From: a virus
DNA length: 25,969 nucleotides
Direction: 5' to 3' (one strand)
IMG/VR virus record: IMGVR_UViG_3300042312_000042
Span: 1-25,969 of that record
Made by a program: the position numbers and the translations under genes. The notes under the pieces were generated by a model that saw nothing but the letters and a program-made list of their open reading frames with translations, had not been told where the DNA came from and did no database searches. This document shows positions 16,501-23,527 of this stretch, piece after piece. The stretch's first letter is position 1. Every line of letters starts with the position of its first letter.

Positions 16501-19500
16501 GAATTCATTCTTGCACCAAGTGCTTGAGTACGTTTTAATTGTTGAGTTGCAAGAAGTTGCTCTCTATTTCTTCTTGCTTTTTCTGTTATTTCTGATAATG
16601 CAACTCCAGGCATTTTTGATGTTGAAATGTTTCCTGCTACAAACCCTGGTTGGCTTGGTGAACTAAATGGAATTTTTCCTACGCCACCTTGAACTGCTGT
16701 AGTAGCAGCCTTACCCAATTGAGATCCCGCTAAAACAACATCATCTTGTCTACTTCTCATTCCTTCTTCAAGGCCACGACCAATATCTTCGCCAGTTCTT
16801 CTTGTCTTTCGTGATGGGGATGCAGTTCCTGCTGCTTTAGCAGTTGCATTAACTGCTGATGTACCAACCATTTCTCCAACTTTGGCTGCCTCTATGATAA
16901 ATTCTTTTTTAAATGCCGTGAGATCATTTCTCATTCTTGATAAAGTTGTTTTAGCATCTATAGACATTTTGTTATATATCTCTGCTGCTTGTCTACTAGT
17001 AATTCCTAATTCTTTAGCAACATTATGTGTAACAACAAACCTGCTAGATTGTGGATATGGAATGTTTTCAGGACCGACCATTTGACCTTGCATTTTTCTA
17101 TACTGACTTGGAGTTCTTTGTGTAGATTTCTTTTGTCTAACATAAGATTCTTCTGTTATTGGGATTCTTGATCCTCTAACACCTGCCCTATCAGGATCAA
17201 AAACAGTTGAAACTTGTTTCATATTGTTATATGCTTTTTCAACACGAGCATCTGTTTTTGCTACTTCTTCATATGCTTTTCTTAAAAGGTTATTAAGTTC
17301 TTCAGAAGTAATTTCTGTTTTATCTCCCAAAGTGTCAAAACCTTTAATAATTTCACTTGTTATTTGTTTATTTATTAATTTAAATTCATCAATTGAGGTT
17401 CCAGAAGAAATTAACTGTCTTTGTAATTCTATATCTCTTGTTTCGGCAAATCCTGCACCAACTAAATTTTGTTTAACTCTTTGTGTACTTGCCTTTCCTT
17501 GAGTTTGCATTAATCTATTAATCTCAGTAAATTGTGCTACTACCTGATTATCAAAAGTTGTAAATACTCTGGTTAGTCCATCTTCAAAAGACTCAACCAT
17601 TTTTCTAACATTGTTAGCAGCGGTTGTTTCTAATCCTGTAATCATTGCAAGTAGTTCTGCACCAGTCCTACTACTTTTCATACCAAAATGAGATATATCC
17701 ATTCCACCTGGAACATCAACTGCTGTTCCCAAACTTCTTCCTTTTTGATATCCAGGAATATTATCTGCAATCATCCCCTGAATTAATGGAGCATATTTCT
17801 TTGCTATTTTTGTTGGAATAACTGCTTCTCCTGGAGATAGCATTGCTGGAACAATATCTCCCGCTCCTTTTGGTCCAGGAACTGAAACAATTCCGCTTGC
17901 GAATTTTCTAACTGCCCTTCCTGGCATCATCATTCCAGGATTATTCATTGCAAAGTTTCTTGCTGCACCTGCTGCAGAATTATATGCTGCTATAAGTTTA
18001 TTTATTTGACCTACTTCAGCAGTAAATGTTTGAGTTAATGTTGCATGAGTTTGATTTAGTGAGTGTGCTGCAGCAGCAGCATCTAATTGCTCACTAGTCA
18101 TATACTGGGTTTGTTCTCCTAATATTTGACTTTGACCAGTTAGTGTTTGATAGCCCATGCGTAATCTTAAAAATAACTTAATTATATTTGCTATACCGTT
18201 TGCAAGCAAACCAAATGTCATAAGAAGGACTGGTCCAACTGCTCCAAGACCTACAGTCAATAAAGTAATAAGTCTTTTAGTCCCAGATGAGAGGTTAGCA
18301 AATTTTTCAAGTACCCCACCAACAAATTCAAGTATTGGCGTTACTGCCTCTAAAAATGCTTGACCAACTGGAATTAATGCTACTTTAAGATCTTCAACAG
18401 TCTTTTTAAATTTATTCATAGAGGATTCTGCAGTCATTCCTAATTCTTTTTCAGATAAGGCAGAAAGTTCTTCTACTGAAGAATTTGCTAAATTAAGAAC
18501 ACGAGCAGCCTGGTTTCCGTCTCTGGCTACGTTAGCAAATAATGTTGATAAACGAGCAAACTGGAACTTACCAAACATTTGTTCAATTGCCCTTGCTCTT
18601 GCTAATGGATCCAATTGATTTAATGCCTGAGCAAAACCAATTACAGTTGCTTTTAAATCACCTTTATTTTTTTCAACAATTGCAGTTGCATTAATTCCAT
18701 ATGAAGCAAGCATGTCTGATGCTTTTTTAGTTGGATTAATTAATGCTGCAAGACCAGACTTAAGTGCGTTAGCGCCTTCTGATGCATTAATTCCACCTTC
18801 TTTCATTGCTGCCATGAAAAATGCTAAATCTTTTACATCTCCACCAAGTTGTTGAATTACAGGAGCAACTTTTGGAATTGCTGTTGTAATATCATCTAAA
18901 GATACAACGGTTTGGTTTTCTACTGCGTTTAAAAAGTTAATAGAGTCTGCAAGTTTTTCAGACGACATACCAAAAGCATTTTGCAAAGATATAGTTGTTT
19001 CAAGAGCCTTTTGACTATCAACCTGACCAAGAATAGAAAGACGTGTTGCTTCTGTTGTTTGACGTTGAAGGTCTAGTCCAGAAAAACCTGCTGCTGCTGC
19101 TTCTGCTGCTAAACCAACAGTAGTAGAAACTGCAACACCATATTTAGTAAATTGTTTTCCAAGTTCTGTAATATTGTCTAGGGCTCGTTGTGTTTCTTCT
19201 TGTGGTGTAAACAAATCTCCATAAACTTTTTTAAATCTAAGCGCTTGCGCTTCCATATCCATAAATGTTTTGGTTGCTGCAGTTCCTACTGCCATTAGTG
19301 GTAGGGTAAAACCAACCATTAACTGACGACCAGCCCACTGTGTATTTTTACCAAAATTTAAAAGATTGGTAGATCCTTGTTTCATTAATTGATTAAATAA
19401 TGCTTGTTTTTGTGCTGCTAACTGAACCTTGGTTGTATAGTCATTCATGTTCAACTGTGTTGGCATAACAGCAATTGCCTTCATTGCACCGTTAGTATCA

Positions 19501-19898
19501 CGGCCCATCTTAATATACTGTGTTTGTAATCTTTTTACACGTTCTTCGGCTACCTTGCCAATTGTGTCAAATTCTGATCTAAATAATCTGCCAAATGTTT
19601 TTGTAGATGCTCCCGCATAACGGAAGTATTCCCGCATTGAAAATTTATTTTTTTCTAATGAATTAGTAAATGATTCTGCAGATGTTTTAACTGTACGCAT
19701 TTCGGCAGTAAATGAGCCGATAGCGTTAATACTATTTAAAAGATTTTTTTGTAAACCTCTTTGAGCAAGGGCTGCTGCCTCACTTGATTTGGCTATTGAG
19801 GTGTGAAACTGTGATATCTGACGTTGTAATGCTTTTAACTGTGCTAATGCATTAGACGAATCAATATTAATGTCAATATTAGCATTAACATCAGCCAT
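13527..19898 (-). CDS. tape measure protein with C-terminal LysM domain (2123 aa)
   Basis: Fills the tail tube and sets its length; acts in virion assembly and DNA entry. Residues about 200-480 match the TP901-type phage minor tail domain (GLDLQRQTTEATRLSILGQV, IPKVAPVIQQLGGDVKDLAF, MAAMKEGGINASEGANALKS). A hydrophobic helix lies at about 541-577, with others near 1136-1186 and 1200-1214. A first GDIVPAMLSPGEAVIP motif is at about 680-696 and a second (SDTVPAMLTPGEFV) near 2021-2034. ASPSRKTRRTGEDIGRG (about 1023) is another usual tape-measure motif. Residues about 1640-1870 are a long coiled coil. A Gly-Thr-rich linker precedes a LysM domain at 1947-1994. The start is ATG with a distant AGAGGTG. 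At roughly 1.5 angstrom per residue the tail would be about 300 nm. Confidence 0.95.
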   Translation of the reverse strand: MADVNANIDINIDSSNALAQLKALQRQISQFHTSIAKSSEAAALAQRGLQKNLLNSINAIGSFTAEMRTVKTSAESFTNSLEKNKFSMREYFRYAGASTKTFGRLFRSEFDTIGKVAEERVKRLQTQYIKMGRDTNGAMKAIAVMPTQLNMNDYTTKVQLAAQKQALFNQLMKQGSTNLLNFGKNTQWAGRQLMVGFTLPLMAVGTAATKTFMDMEAQALRFKKVYGDLFTPQEETQRALDNITELGKQFTKYGVAVSTTVGLAAEAAAAGFSGLDLQRQTTEATRLSILGQVDSQKALETTISLQNAFGMSSEKLADSINFLNAVENQTVVSLDDITTAIPKVAPVIQQLGGDVKDLAFFMAAMKEGGINASEGANALKSGLAALINPTKKASDMLASYGINATAIVEKNKGDLKATVIGFAQALNQLDPLARARAIEQMFGKFQFARLSTLFANVARDGNQAARVLNLANSSVEELSALSEKELGMTAESSMNKFKKTVEDLKVALIPVGQAFLEAVTPILEFVGGVLEKFANLSSGTKRLITLLTVGLGAVGPVLLMTFGLLANGIANIIKLFLRLRMGYQTLTGQSQILGEQTQYMTSEQLDAAAAAHSLNQTHATLTQTFTAEVGQINKLIAAYNSAAGAARNFAMNNPGMMMPGRAVRKFASGIVSVPGPKGAGDIVPAMLSPGEAVIPTKIAKKYAPLIQGMIADNIPGYQKGRSLGTAVDVPGGMDISHFGMKSSRTGAELLAMITGLETTAANNVRKMVESFEDGLTRVFTTFDNQVVAQFTEINRLMQTQGKASTQRVKQNLVGAGFAETRDIELQRQLISSGTSIDEFKLINKQITSEIIKGFDTLGDKTEITSEELNNLLRKAYEEVAKTDARVEKAYNNMKQVSTVFDPDRAGVRGSRIPITEESYVRQKKSTQRTPSQYRKMQGQMVGPENIPYPQSSRFVVTHNVAKELGITSRQAAEIYNKMSIDAKTTLSRMRNDLTAFKKEFIIEAAKVGEMVGTSAVNATAKAAGTASPSRKTRRTGEDIGRGLEEGMRSRQDDVVLAGSQLGKAATTAVQGGVGKIPFSSPSQPGFVAGNISTSKMPGVALSEITEKARRNREQLLATQQLKRTQALGARMNSLNKAFMGGTFALSALSGVASMAGGNLGKFSQILFQITGPLFALSSILQLFTGQKIIGIIKNIGKLKFGVAAIALTGFVVATKLINDARKKELEYIYGLSNAMKTTTQQVKTLGDFFGIVPTKLPIDLKNREVVRKETRSARDRLRADEGFQKEFAPTIKTLSAATAEEARLAFTTLALNLKAQGFAEQQVQTIVDALREEAGKTSIKLDVKSLNFSAESIKGIQTQIAPIILSLEKNLMTGPTGAEGLFKRFKNSFLQAYGGKTPGSLDTMSNAAKKSLSELSTTISSVSNSAAGMFKLGLISADDFEATMFGILETTKSLSAENQKLVLMEIFKSLNVDAAPFLANLKGAVLQMQTLALISSGVLDKDSGIFKLLASKDYEDQQRGRKALIKLYDETIGAINKVVQADKNAEDAANAANNAAGKTNPLKERIKAIQNQTNAYIILRNAKVDEATATELSNDAEIASLVIANSKGKSLKQIIALINEYKAAIKGQTDAELKYMEKPNLFKKQLEQYQAQANLRDKIIDIQFASKIKAENDALKIQEENLQKVNDEIQKITNSQIKPIQAIIDANNFALESISLQEDTINQTYNTQIEALDKIATINQDIANIQKQRLSIADALTRGDISAAAQLAQEARAEQAQSAVSTQKDALTSSRDSQIAALGRVNLEKQNKELQLQISKIERDKLLTLQTQKETIESSIEATNRSIQALNSQVDKLKNAALYAGQTKTDIDSLAELIDAAEKAGIPFNDLLLSQAGSAAALAKSLSDAVTAQKSLASLSGLVSGAGPGTGTGTGTSTGTNTGTSVGTGSTVTVKSGNTLSGIAKAAGVSLSDVIKSNPQITNPNLIKPGQIIKIPGKMYGGKIKSMNMGGMVPKYLARGGGIGSDTVPAMLTPGEFVMNRRATEQFGPLLSMLNESKYPSMIGNRAGAQMPVNNVSTSMNDNSTAVYNYNLGFSINGTNSNANDIARAVMKEIKNVDSQRVRGQRI
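13917..14060 (-). other. LysM domain within the tape measure protein
   Basis: Residues 1947-1994 read TVTVKSGNTLSGIAKAAGVS followed by LSDVIKSNP and NLIKPGQIIKIP, the full LysM pattern (V..GdtL..Ia...gvs...l...N......l..Gq.l.iP). LysM binds N-acetylglucosamine in peptidoglycan, so the tail could grip the cell wall during DNA entry. Confidence 0.93.
14076..14133 (-). repeat. 12-base tandem repeat coding a Gly-Thr linker
   Basis: On the plus strand actagttcctgt, attagttcctgt and actagttcctgt follow one another at 14076-14111, then decay into related gcctgtgccagttcc sequence. They code for the GTGTST/GTNTGT-type linker before LysM. Copy number is prone to change by slippage without shifting the frame. 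Confidence 0.85.
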
Positions 19899-19920
19899 TT
19901 AGTTTCACACCTCTTTTAAA

Positions 19921-20250
19921 TTATTCAGCCATAGTTACGCCAAGAACGTCAGAAACTTCAGCAAGTTTAATACCTGATGCTGCTTCTACAATCTTGTAAA
20001 CAGTTGGGAGATCAATATTCTCCTCTAGTTTTTTTACGTCTTCAGAGAGTTCTGGCTTGTATTGTTTCATTGCAATCTGTACACATTCCATAAGAATGTC
20101 CATAGACTTTCCATTATCTTCCGCCACTGCTCCCACACCCTCAAACTTCTTCATAAATGGACGAAGTAGAGAGATTTTTAGAGGACGTACTGTAACTTTT
20201 GTGCCATCAATCAATGTAAGAGTATTTTCCTCATACGTAGTTGTTGCCAT
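19921..20250 (-). CDS. tail assembly chaperone, short form (gpG-like, 109 aa)
   Basis: Chaperone that would bind the tape measure during tail assembly. Its whole length is homologous to the N-terminal half of the next gene upstream (20308-21003): both begin MATT.Y, share LIDGT, PLKI, LR.FM..FE, ECV.I.MKQY.PE and D.PT.Y.I, with about 40 identical residues in the first 96 by eye. It has no gpT-type C-terminal domain, and the 22 bases before the tape measure leave no room for one by frameshift. The ATG has a perfect AGGAGG five bases upstream (20256-20261), a TGCTATAAT promoter candidate lies before that, and the codons are less AT-biased than in the long form. All this fits the high copy number expected of gpG. 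Confidence 0.85.
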   Translation of the reverse strand: MATTTYEENTLTLIDGTKVTVRPLKISLLRPFMKKFEGVGAVAEDNGKSMDILMECVQIAMKQYKPELSEDVKKLEENIDLPTVYKIVEAASGIKLAEVSDVLGVTMAE

Positions 20251-20255
20251 GATTT

Positions 20256-20261
20256 CCTCCT
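20256..20261 (-). promoter_or_regulatory. strong Shine-Dalgarno of the short chaperone gene
   Basis: AGGAGG with a five-base gap to the ATG at 20250. It contrasts with the long chaperone gene, which lacks any such site. Confidence 0.8.
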
Positions 20262-20274
20262 ATAGGTTATGTCA

Positions 20275-20283
20275 ATTATAGCA
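20275..20283 (-). promoter_or_regulatory. extended -10 promoter candidate for the short chaperone gene
   Basis: The minus strand reads TGCTATAAT, a full TGnTATAAT extended -10 box, in the 57-base gap between the two chaperone genes. No good -35 box is seen at 17 bases. Initiation about 7 bases on would leave a short leader holding the AGGAGG site. Confidence 0.5.
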
Positions 20284-20307
20284 TGGTGATACTTATTTTT
20301 TACTATT

Positions 20308-21003
20308 TTATTTTGTTAAATCTTCATACTCTAAGCCCATGCCAATACCAAACCCAGCACTTTTGGCATTTTGACCTTGAAGGGCTAATATGTCTTTACT
20401 ATCACTTGTTTTACCTTTACTAAATACTCTGGCTTTCATGTCTTCCCATTCTTTTTGACCTCTTGAAGATCCAGACTGTTTTTCTAAATCTACCCCTTGA
20501 ATTGCAGCAAGAAATTTTTTTTCCTCATAATCAAGTTCTCTACGACTAGAAAGGGTCGCCATAAGTTCTGGCATAGACAGCGATTCTTCTAACTCTTTGT
20601 AATCTTTCCAAATACCTATTAAAAATACCTCAGCCTCAATTTTTGCTAAATCTAGATCTGACCATGTGGCGCCACTATCTTCTGCTTGATTTTTAACTGT
20701 TTGACTTGATTTTTCATTTATTTTAATTCCCGCTGAAACATCTAAAATTGTATATATTGTTGGCATATCTAAACTATCCTCTATATCAGATTTTGTCAAT
20801 GTTATTTCTGGATAATATTGTTTCATTGTAATTCTTACGCATTCTATTAAATAATCTACAGCCTCATCATCATTTTTGGCTTTTTTGACATACTCAAACA
20901 CTTCCATAAATTCACGTAAATATTTTATTTTTAATGGCATAATTTCTAATTCTGTGCCATCAATAAGTTTTATTATTTTATTTTGATAAACGGTTGTTGC
21001 CAT
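20308..21003 (-). CDS. tail assembly chaperone, long form (gpGT-like, 231 aa) in one continuous frame
   Basis: The first ~100 residues match the short chaperone; the rest is a gpT-type domain with LAKIEAEVFLIGIWKDYKEL, SMPELMATLSSRRELDYEEK and KFLAAIQGVDLEKQ, patterns typical of actinophage tail chaperones, ending in GFGIGMGLEYEDL. In most siphoviruses this long product is made by a -1 frameshift from the gpG gene; here the fused protein is encoded without a shift. I saw no clear slippery heptamer at the junction (around 20690-20720). The gene has no Shine-Dalgarno; a TGATAGAAT box ends nine bases before the ATG, so the mRNA may be leaderless. Codons are strongly AT-ending (TTA, AAA, ATA), unlike those of the short form. 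It follows a terminator after the major tail protein gene. Confidence 0.85.
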   Translation of the reverse strand: MATTVYQNKIIKLIDGTELEIMPLKIKYLREFMEVFEYVKKAKNDDEAVDYLIECVRITMKQYYPEITLTKSDIEDSLDMPTIYTILDVSAGIKINEKSSQTVKNQAEDSGATWSDLDLAKIEAEVFLIGIWKDYKELEESLSMPELMATLSSRRELDYEEKKFLAAIQGVDLEKQSGSSRGQKEWEDMKARVFSKGKTSDSKDILALQGQNAKSAGFGIGMGLEYEDLTK

Positions 21004-21012
21004 GATTTATCT

Positions 21013-21021
21013 ATTCTATCA
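21013..21021 (-). promoter_or_regulatory. extended -10 promoter candidate giving a near-leaderless long-chaperone mRNA
   Basis: The minus strand reads TGATAGAAT (TGn plus a TAnnnT -10 box). It ends nine bases before the ATG at 21003, so a normal start point falls at or within a few bases of the ATG. No Shine-Dalgarno is present. It lies just downstream of the terminator at 21031-21058. Confidence 0.45.
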
Positions 21022-21030
21022 TAAGCAAAA

Positions 21031-21058
21031 CAAAAAACCCACCTCATAAGAGATGGGC
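21031..21058 (-). terminator. intrinsic terminator after the major tail protein gene
   Basis: The minus strand forms CCCATCTC-TTAT-GAGGTGGG, an 8-bp stem with one G-T pair and a 4-base loop, followed directly by TTTTTT (21032-21037). It would end most transcripts of the major tail protein gene and separate it from the chaperones. Confidence 0.85.
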
Positions 21059-21080
21059 CTTTGTTTAATCTAAAATTAGA

Positions 21081-21713
21081 TTATGATTGACCAAATGTAC
21101 GATCTACGATCTTTCCATATGATCCTGATACATCTTCTGGTAGAAGACGGAATGAAACTTCAAACATTGACGCTTCGTCACGTTTTGCGGATACAGTTAC
21201 GTTCTCAATTGATAGAGCACGATATGCTGTGTAAACACGCTCAACAGTGTCAGAGTTGTCGCAATCTCCAGTTCCTGGTCCAACAGCAACGATTCCTCGT
21301 TCTACTGGACATTCTCCAAGTTCACCTGCAGATAGATTAAGTGTCTGACCTGTAGATGCTGCCTTGTTTCCTGTAAGTTGTGCATCAGAGAATGCTAATG
21401 CAAGAAGCAAGTTTTCTAGGGTTGCTTCAGCAAAAGCGGTAGCAAGATTAACCTGCATACCTTGCTTATATAGTTTTGCAACGTCAAGAATTTGATCTAC
21501 CTGGACTTCACCGAAATCTGGTTGGAACTGTAATTCTAAACCGTTCATGGTATAACCTACGTTAGTGTACGTTGCATCTGCTGAAAGTGTATCTTTAAAA
21601 GACTCACTTGCATCAAAACCCTCCAGTGTACCTGGAGTCAAAGTTGTATCAGCAACGAAAAGTGCTGCTGCACCAACGATAATGTTGTTTGACGTACCAC
21701 GGCTATATGGCAT
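21081..21713 (-). CDS. major tail (tube) protein (210 aa)
   Basis: Forms the stacked rings of the tail tube. It lies between the tail-terminator candidate and the chaperones, its usual place. The sequence is acidic and beta-rich with one central helix (VDQILDVAKLYKQGMQVNLA, ENLLLALAFSDAQL). It ends with a beta hairpin, ASMFEVSFRLLPEDVSGSYG, of the kind seen at the end of tube proteins. Two Cys flank an inserted loop (ECPVERG ... GDCDNSD). Codons are more GC-ending (AAC, TTC, CGT) than those of the minor tail genes, as expected of an abundant protein. The ATG has GAGGTGA upstream (about 21720-21726). The gene is bounded by a promoter candidate and a terminator. Confidence 0.85.
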   Translation of the reverse strand: MPYSRGTSNNIIVGAAALFVADTTLTPGTLEGFDASESFKDTLSADATYTNVGYTMNGLELQFQPDFGEVQVDQILDVAKLYKQGMQVNLATAFAEATLENLLLALAFSDAQLTGNKAASTGQTLNLSAGELGECPVERGIVAVGPGTGDCDNSDTVERVYTAYRALSIENVTVSAKRDEASMFEVSFRLLPEDVSGSYGKIVDRTFGQS

Positions 21714-21771
21714 ATTTATTCACCTCTTTCATAAAGTATATTAAGTTGTTTGGCGTGTTTCCTCAAAACCA

Positions 21772-21777
21772 ATTATA
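21772..21777 (-). promoter_or_regulatory. -10 promoter candidate for the major tail protein gene
   Basis: TATAAT on the minus strand directly after the stop of the preceding gene, about 60 bases before the ATG. It is preceded by GGGCGG and lacks both TGn and a clear -35, so it is weaker than the other candidates; the 71-base gap and the high expected output support it. Confidence 0.35.
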
Positions 21778-21784
21778 CCGCCCT

Positions 21785-22396
21785 TTATTTATATCTAGTT
21801 TCCACCGATATACCGTTTATTGTTGCAGTATCCTTTATATGATAGTCATACTCAATAATTAATTTATTTACAAAAAGCGTCCTTGCTGAGGCTAGTTCTG
21901 CTACATCCCTGCTTTCGTCTGCTTGATATACCCTGGTATTATGAAAATAAATGTTATATGGAATAGATACCTCTCCAGCGGAGTTTAGTATTGGATTTGA
22001 AAGACTATAAGAGTTTATGTCTTGGGCTGAAGCATCTTCACGATCAAGGGCATTTGAAATAACACGAACTGAGTCTATTAACTTACCCACATCTGTAGAA
22101 TATATAAAATATATAAGTTGCTCCCTTTTGTGAGCATAAAATGGGGTAGGTCTAAATCTCATCAATCTATCATAAACAATAAGAACTGGACTTTCTGTTT
22201 GTCTTATTTGAATACTGTCATTGTATAAGTCCTCAATGTTTGTTGGAAACTGTGCTGGAACCATAGGTGAGGTTGAAAGCGAAGGGCCTGGTGTTAAAAT
22301 ATCTGATTCTGCTATTAAACCATAAAATGCTAACTCAGATAAAACATATCTGTTTAAAAATGTAGGTGGAAAACCAGTATCTGTTAATATACTCAT
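21785..22396 (-). CDS. tail terminator / tail completion protein candidate (203 aa)
   Basis: The last gene before the major tail protein normally encodes the protein that caps the growing tail and joins it to the head. The sequence agrees: an N-terminal helix (NRYVLSELAFYGLIAES), a central alpha/beta part with PVLIVYDRLMRFRPTPFYAH and REQLIYFIYSTDVGKLIDSV, and a C-terminal strand ANKLIIEYD-like segment (VNKLIIEYDYHIK). This layout fits tail-completion proteins of actinophages. The start follows the previous stop by four bases with only a weak GGGGT-type ribosome site, so coupling is likely. Assignment rests on position and pattern. Confidence 0.7.
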   Translation of the reverse strand: MSILTDTGFPPTFLNRYVLSELAFYGLIAESDILTPGPSLSTSPMVPAQFPTNIEDLYNDSIQIRQTESPVLIVYDRLMRFRPTPFYAHKREQLIYFIYSTDVGKLIDSVRVISNALDREDASAQDINSYSLSNPILNSAGEVSIPYNIYFHNTRVYQADESRDVAELASARTLFVNKLIIEYDYHIKDTATINGISVETRYK

Positions 22397-22400
22397 AGTC

Positions 22401-23078
22401 TTATTCTACCCCAATTGTTGCATTAGTAATCCATTTAAATCCTGTATCAACACCTTTACTTTTACCAATTTTTGAACCTGCCTTAAAGTTTTTCTTATAT
22501 AAACTTGGTTTTTTAATATAATCATATAAACCAGATGCTCTTAAAAATGATTGTTTAAAGTATCTCATCATAAACTCATCAAATGCTGATTCAAAACCTT
22601 TATATACTGCATCTCCACCTGGATTTTCAACCTTAATTGGCCTGCTTGTAAATACTTCTCCACTAGGTCCATTAAACTTTAATACTTTAGACTTCGTTGG
22701 TGAAATTGTAACTGGAATTCCATTTTCCATAATTTTTGCTTTGTTATAAAATGGTATTGTCATGTTTTCTGATATACTTCTTGATTGTTTAAAAGTAGAA
22801 TTAACAGATAGTCCTAAATTGCTAACAGTATATCTTAAATCAAATAACCTTGCACTTGGACTGCCAGTTTGATTCCATTCGTAAACATGGTGCAATGCTT
22901 TTGGATTTGCCCTTGCTTGTACGTCAATGTATTGTGATAATGACTGAATAATTCCTAAACCCAAATTATCAAGAAATATTTTTTTACCACGATCTATACC
23001 TTCTAAAAATCCCAATGAATAATTTACAATATTATTCATTTGCCTAGTAAAAGAAATGGTGTTGGTGTTTACTATCAT
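22401..23078 (-). CDS. neck / head-tail connector protein, HK97-gp10-like candidate (225 aa)
   Basis: It lies between the head-closure and tail-terminator candidates. It begins with a long helical part (NIVNYSLGFLEGIDRGKKIF, then LGLGIIQSLSQYIDVQARAN) and ends in a basic tail (SLYKKNFKAGSKIGKSKG). The motif MMRYFKQSFLRASGLYDYIK near the C-terminus suggests a helix that packs against the tail terminator. HK97-gp10-type proteins share the helical start and a following beta region. The ATG shares one base with the preceding stop (TAATG). The role is inferred mainly from order. Confidence 0.62.
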   Translation of the reverse strand: MIVNTNTISFTRQMNNIVNYSLGFLEGIDRGKKIFLDNLGLGIIQSLSQYIDVQARANPKALHHVYEWNQTGSPSARLFDLRYTVSNLGLSVNSTFKQSRSISENMTIPFYNKAKIMENGIPVTISPTKSKVLKFNGPSGEVFTSRPIKVENPGGDAVYKGFESAFDEFMMRYFKQSFLRASGLYDYIKKPSLYKKNFKAGSKIGKSKGVDTGFKWITNATIGVE

Positions 23079-23527
23079 TAATCACCCACAGTTTGATTTT
23101 CAGTTCTACGCCATAACATTTTATAATATTCTGTAGATCCAAATGGTCCAGTAAATGGTTCTACAGTTGCTATTTCGTATATTGTTCCACGACCAGATCT
23201 TGGTCCAGCAGTTTCTTTATAAATAATGTTATTATTAGAATCTCTTACATTTGTAACAAGTATATTTGTTGTAGCATTGTTTGAATTATTTGAAGAAAGT
23301 CTGGGGTCGTTTTGGGTCCTTGCAATAAGTTTATTTTCATATTGTAAAAATGCTTCTGGTTTAATATCTTCTGTTCCTAAACCACCAACTGGTGTTGCGT
23401 TACATATTATGGTTCTATCATAAACCCAGTCTTTTTTAGGTTGACCATAATCACCTTGTGTAAGAATAGGAAAATATATATCAGCCTTCATTGGATATAC
23501 AAAATCTGTAACCTCGCATGAGTTCAT
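23078..23527 (-). CDS. head closure protein candidate (149 aa)
   Basis: Short beta-rich protein following the head-tail adaptor, which is the place of the head-closure protein that plugs the portal after packaging. The strand pattern (YPMKADIYFPILTQGDYGQP, then TIICNATPVGGLG, NKLIARTQNDPRL, TIYEIATVEPFTGPFGSTEY, YKMLWRRTENQ) matches the small barrel of SPP1-gp16-like and actinophage head-closure proteins. Cys4 and Cys42 have no obvious role. The start overlaps the previous stop by one base (TAATG). Confidence in the gene is high, in the exact role moderate. Confidence 0.62.
   Translation of the reverse strand: MNSCEVTDFVYPMKADIYFPILTQGDYGQPKKDWVYDRTIICNATPVGGLGTEDIKPEAFLQYENKLIARTQNDPRLSSNNSNNATTNILVTNVRDSNNNIIYKETAGPRSGRGTIYEIATVEPFTGPFGSTEYYKMLWRRTENQTVGD

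Noticed and set aside
20680-20720. Possible slippery sequence in the long chaperone gene
   Set aside because: A-runs occur but no X XXY YYZ heptamer with a following structure was seen, and the frame already continues into the gpT-like part.
21066-21083. Inverted repeat taatctaa/ttagatta at the major tail protein stop
   Set aside because: All but one pair per arm are A-T, the loop is only two bases, and the real GC-containing terminator with a T-run lies just downstream; probably chance.
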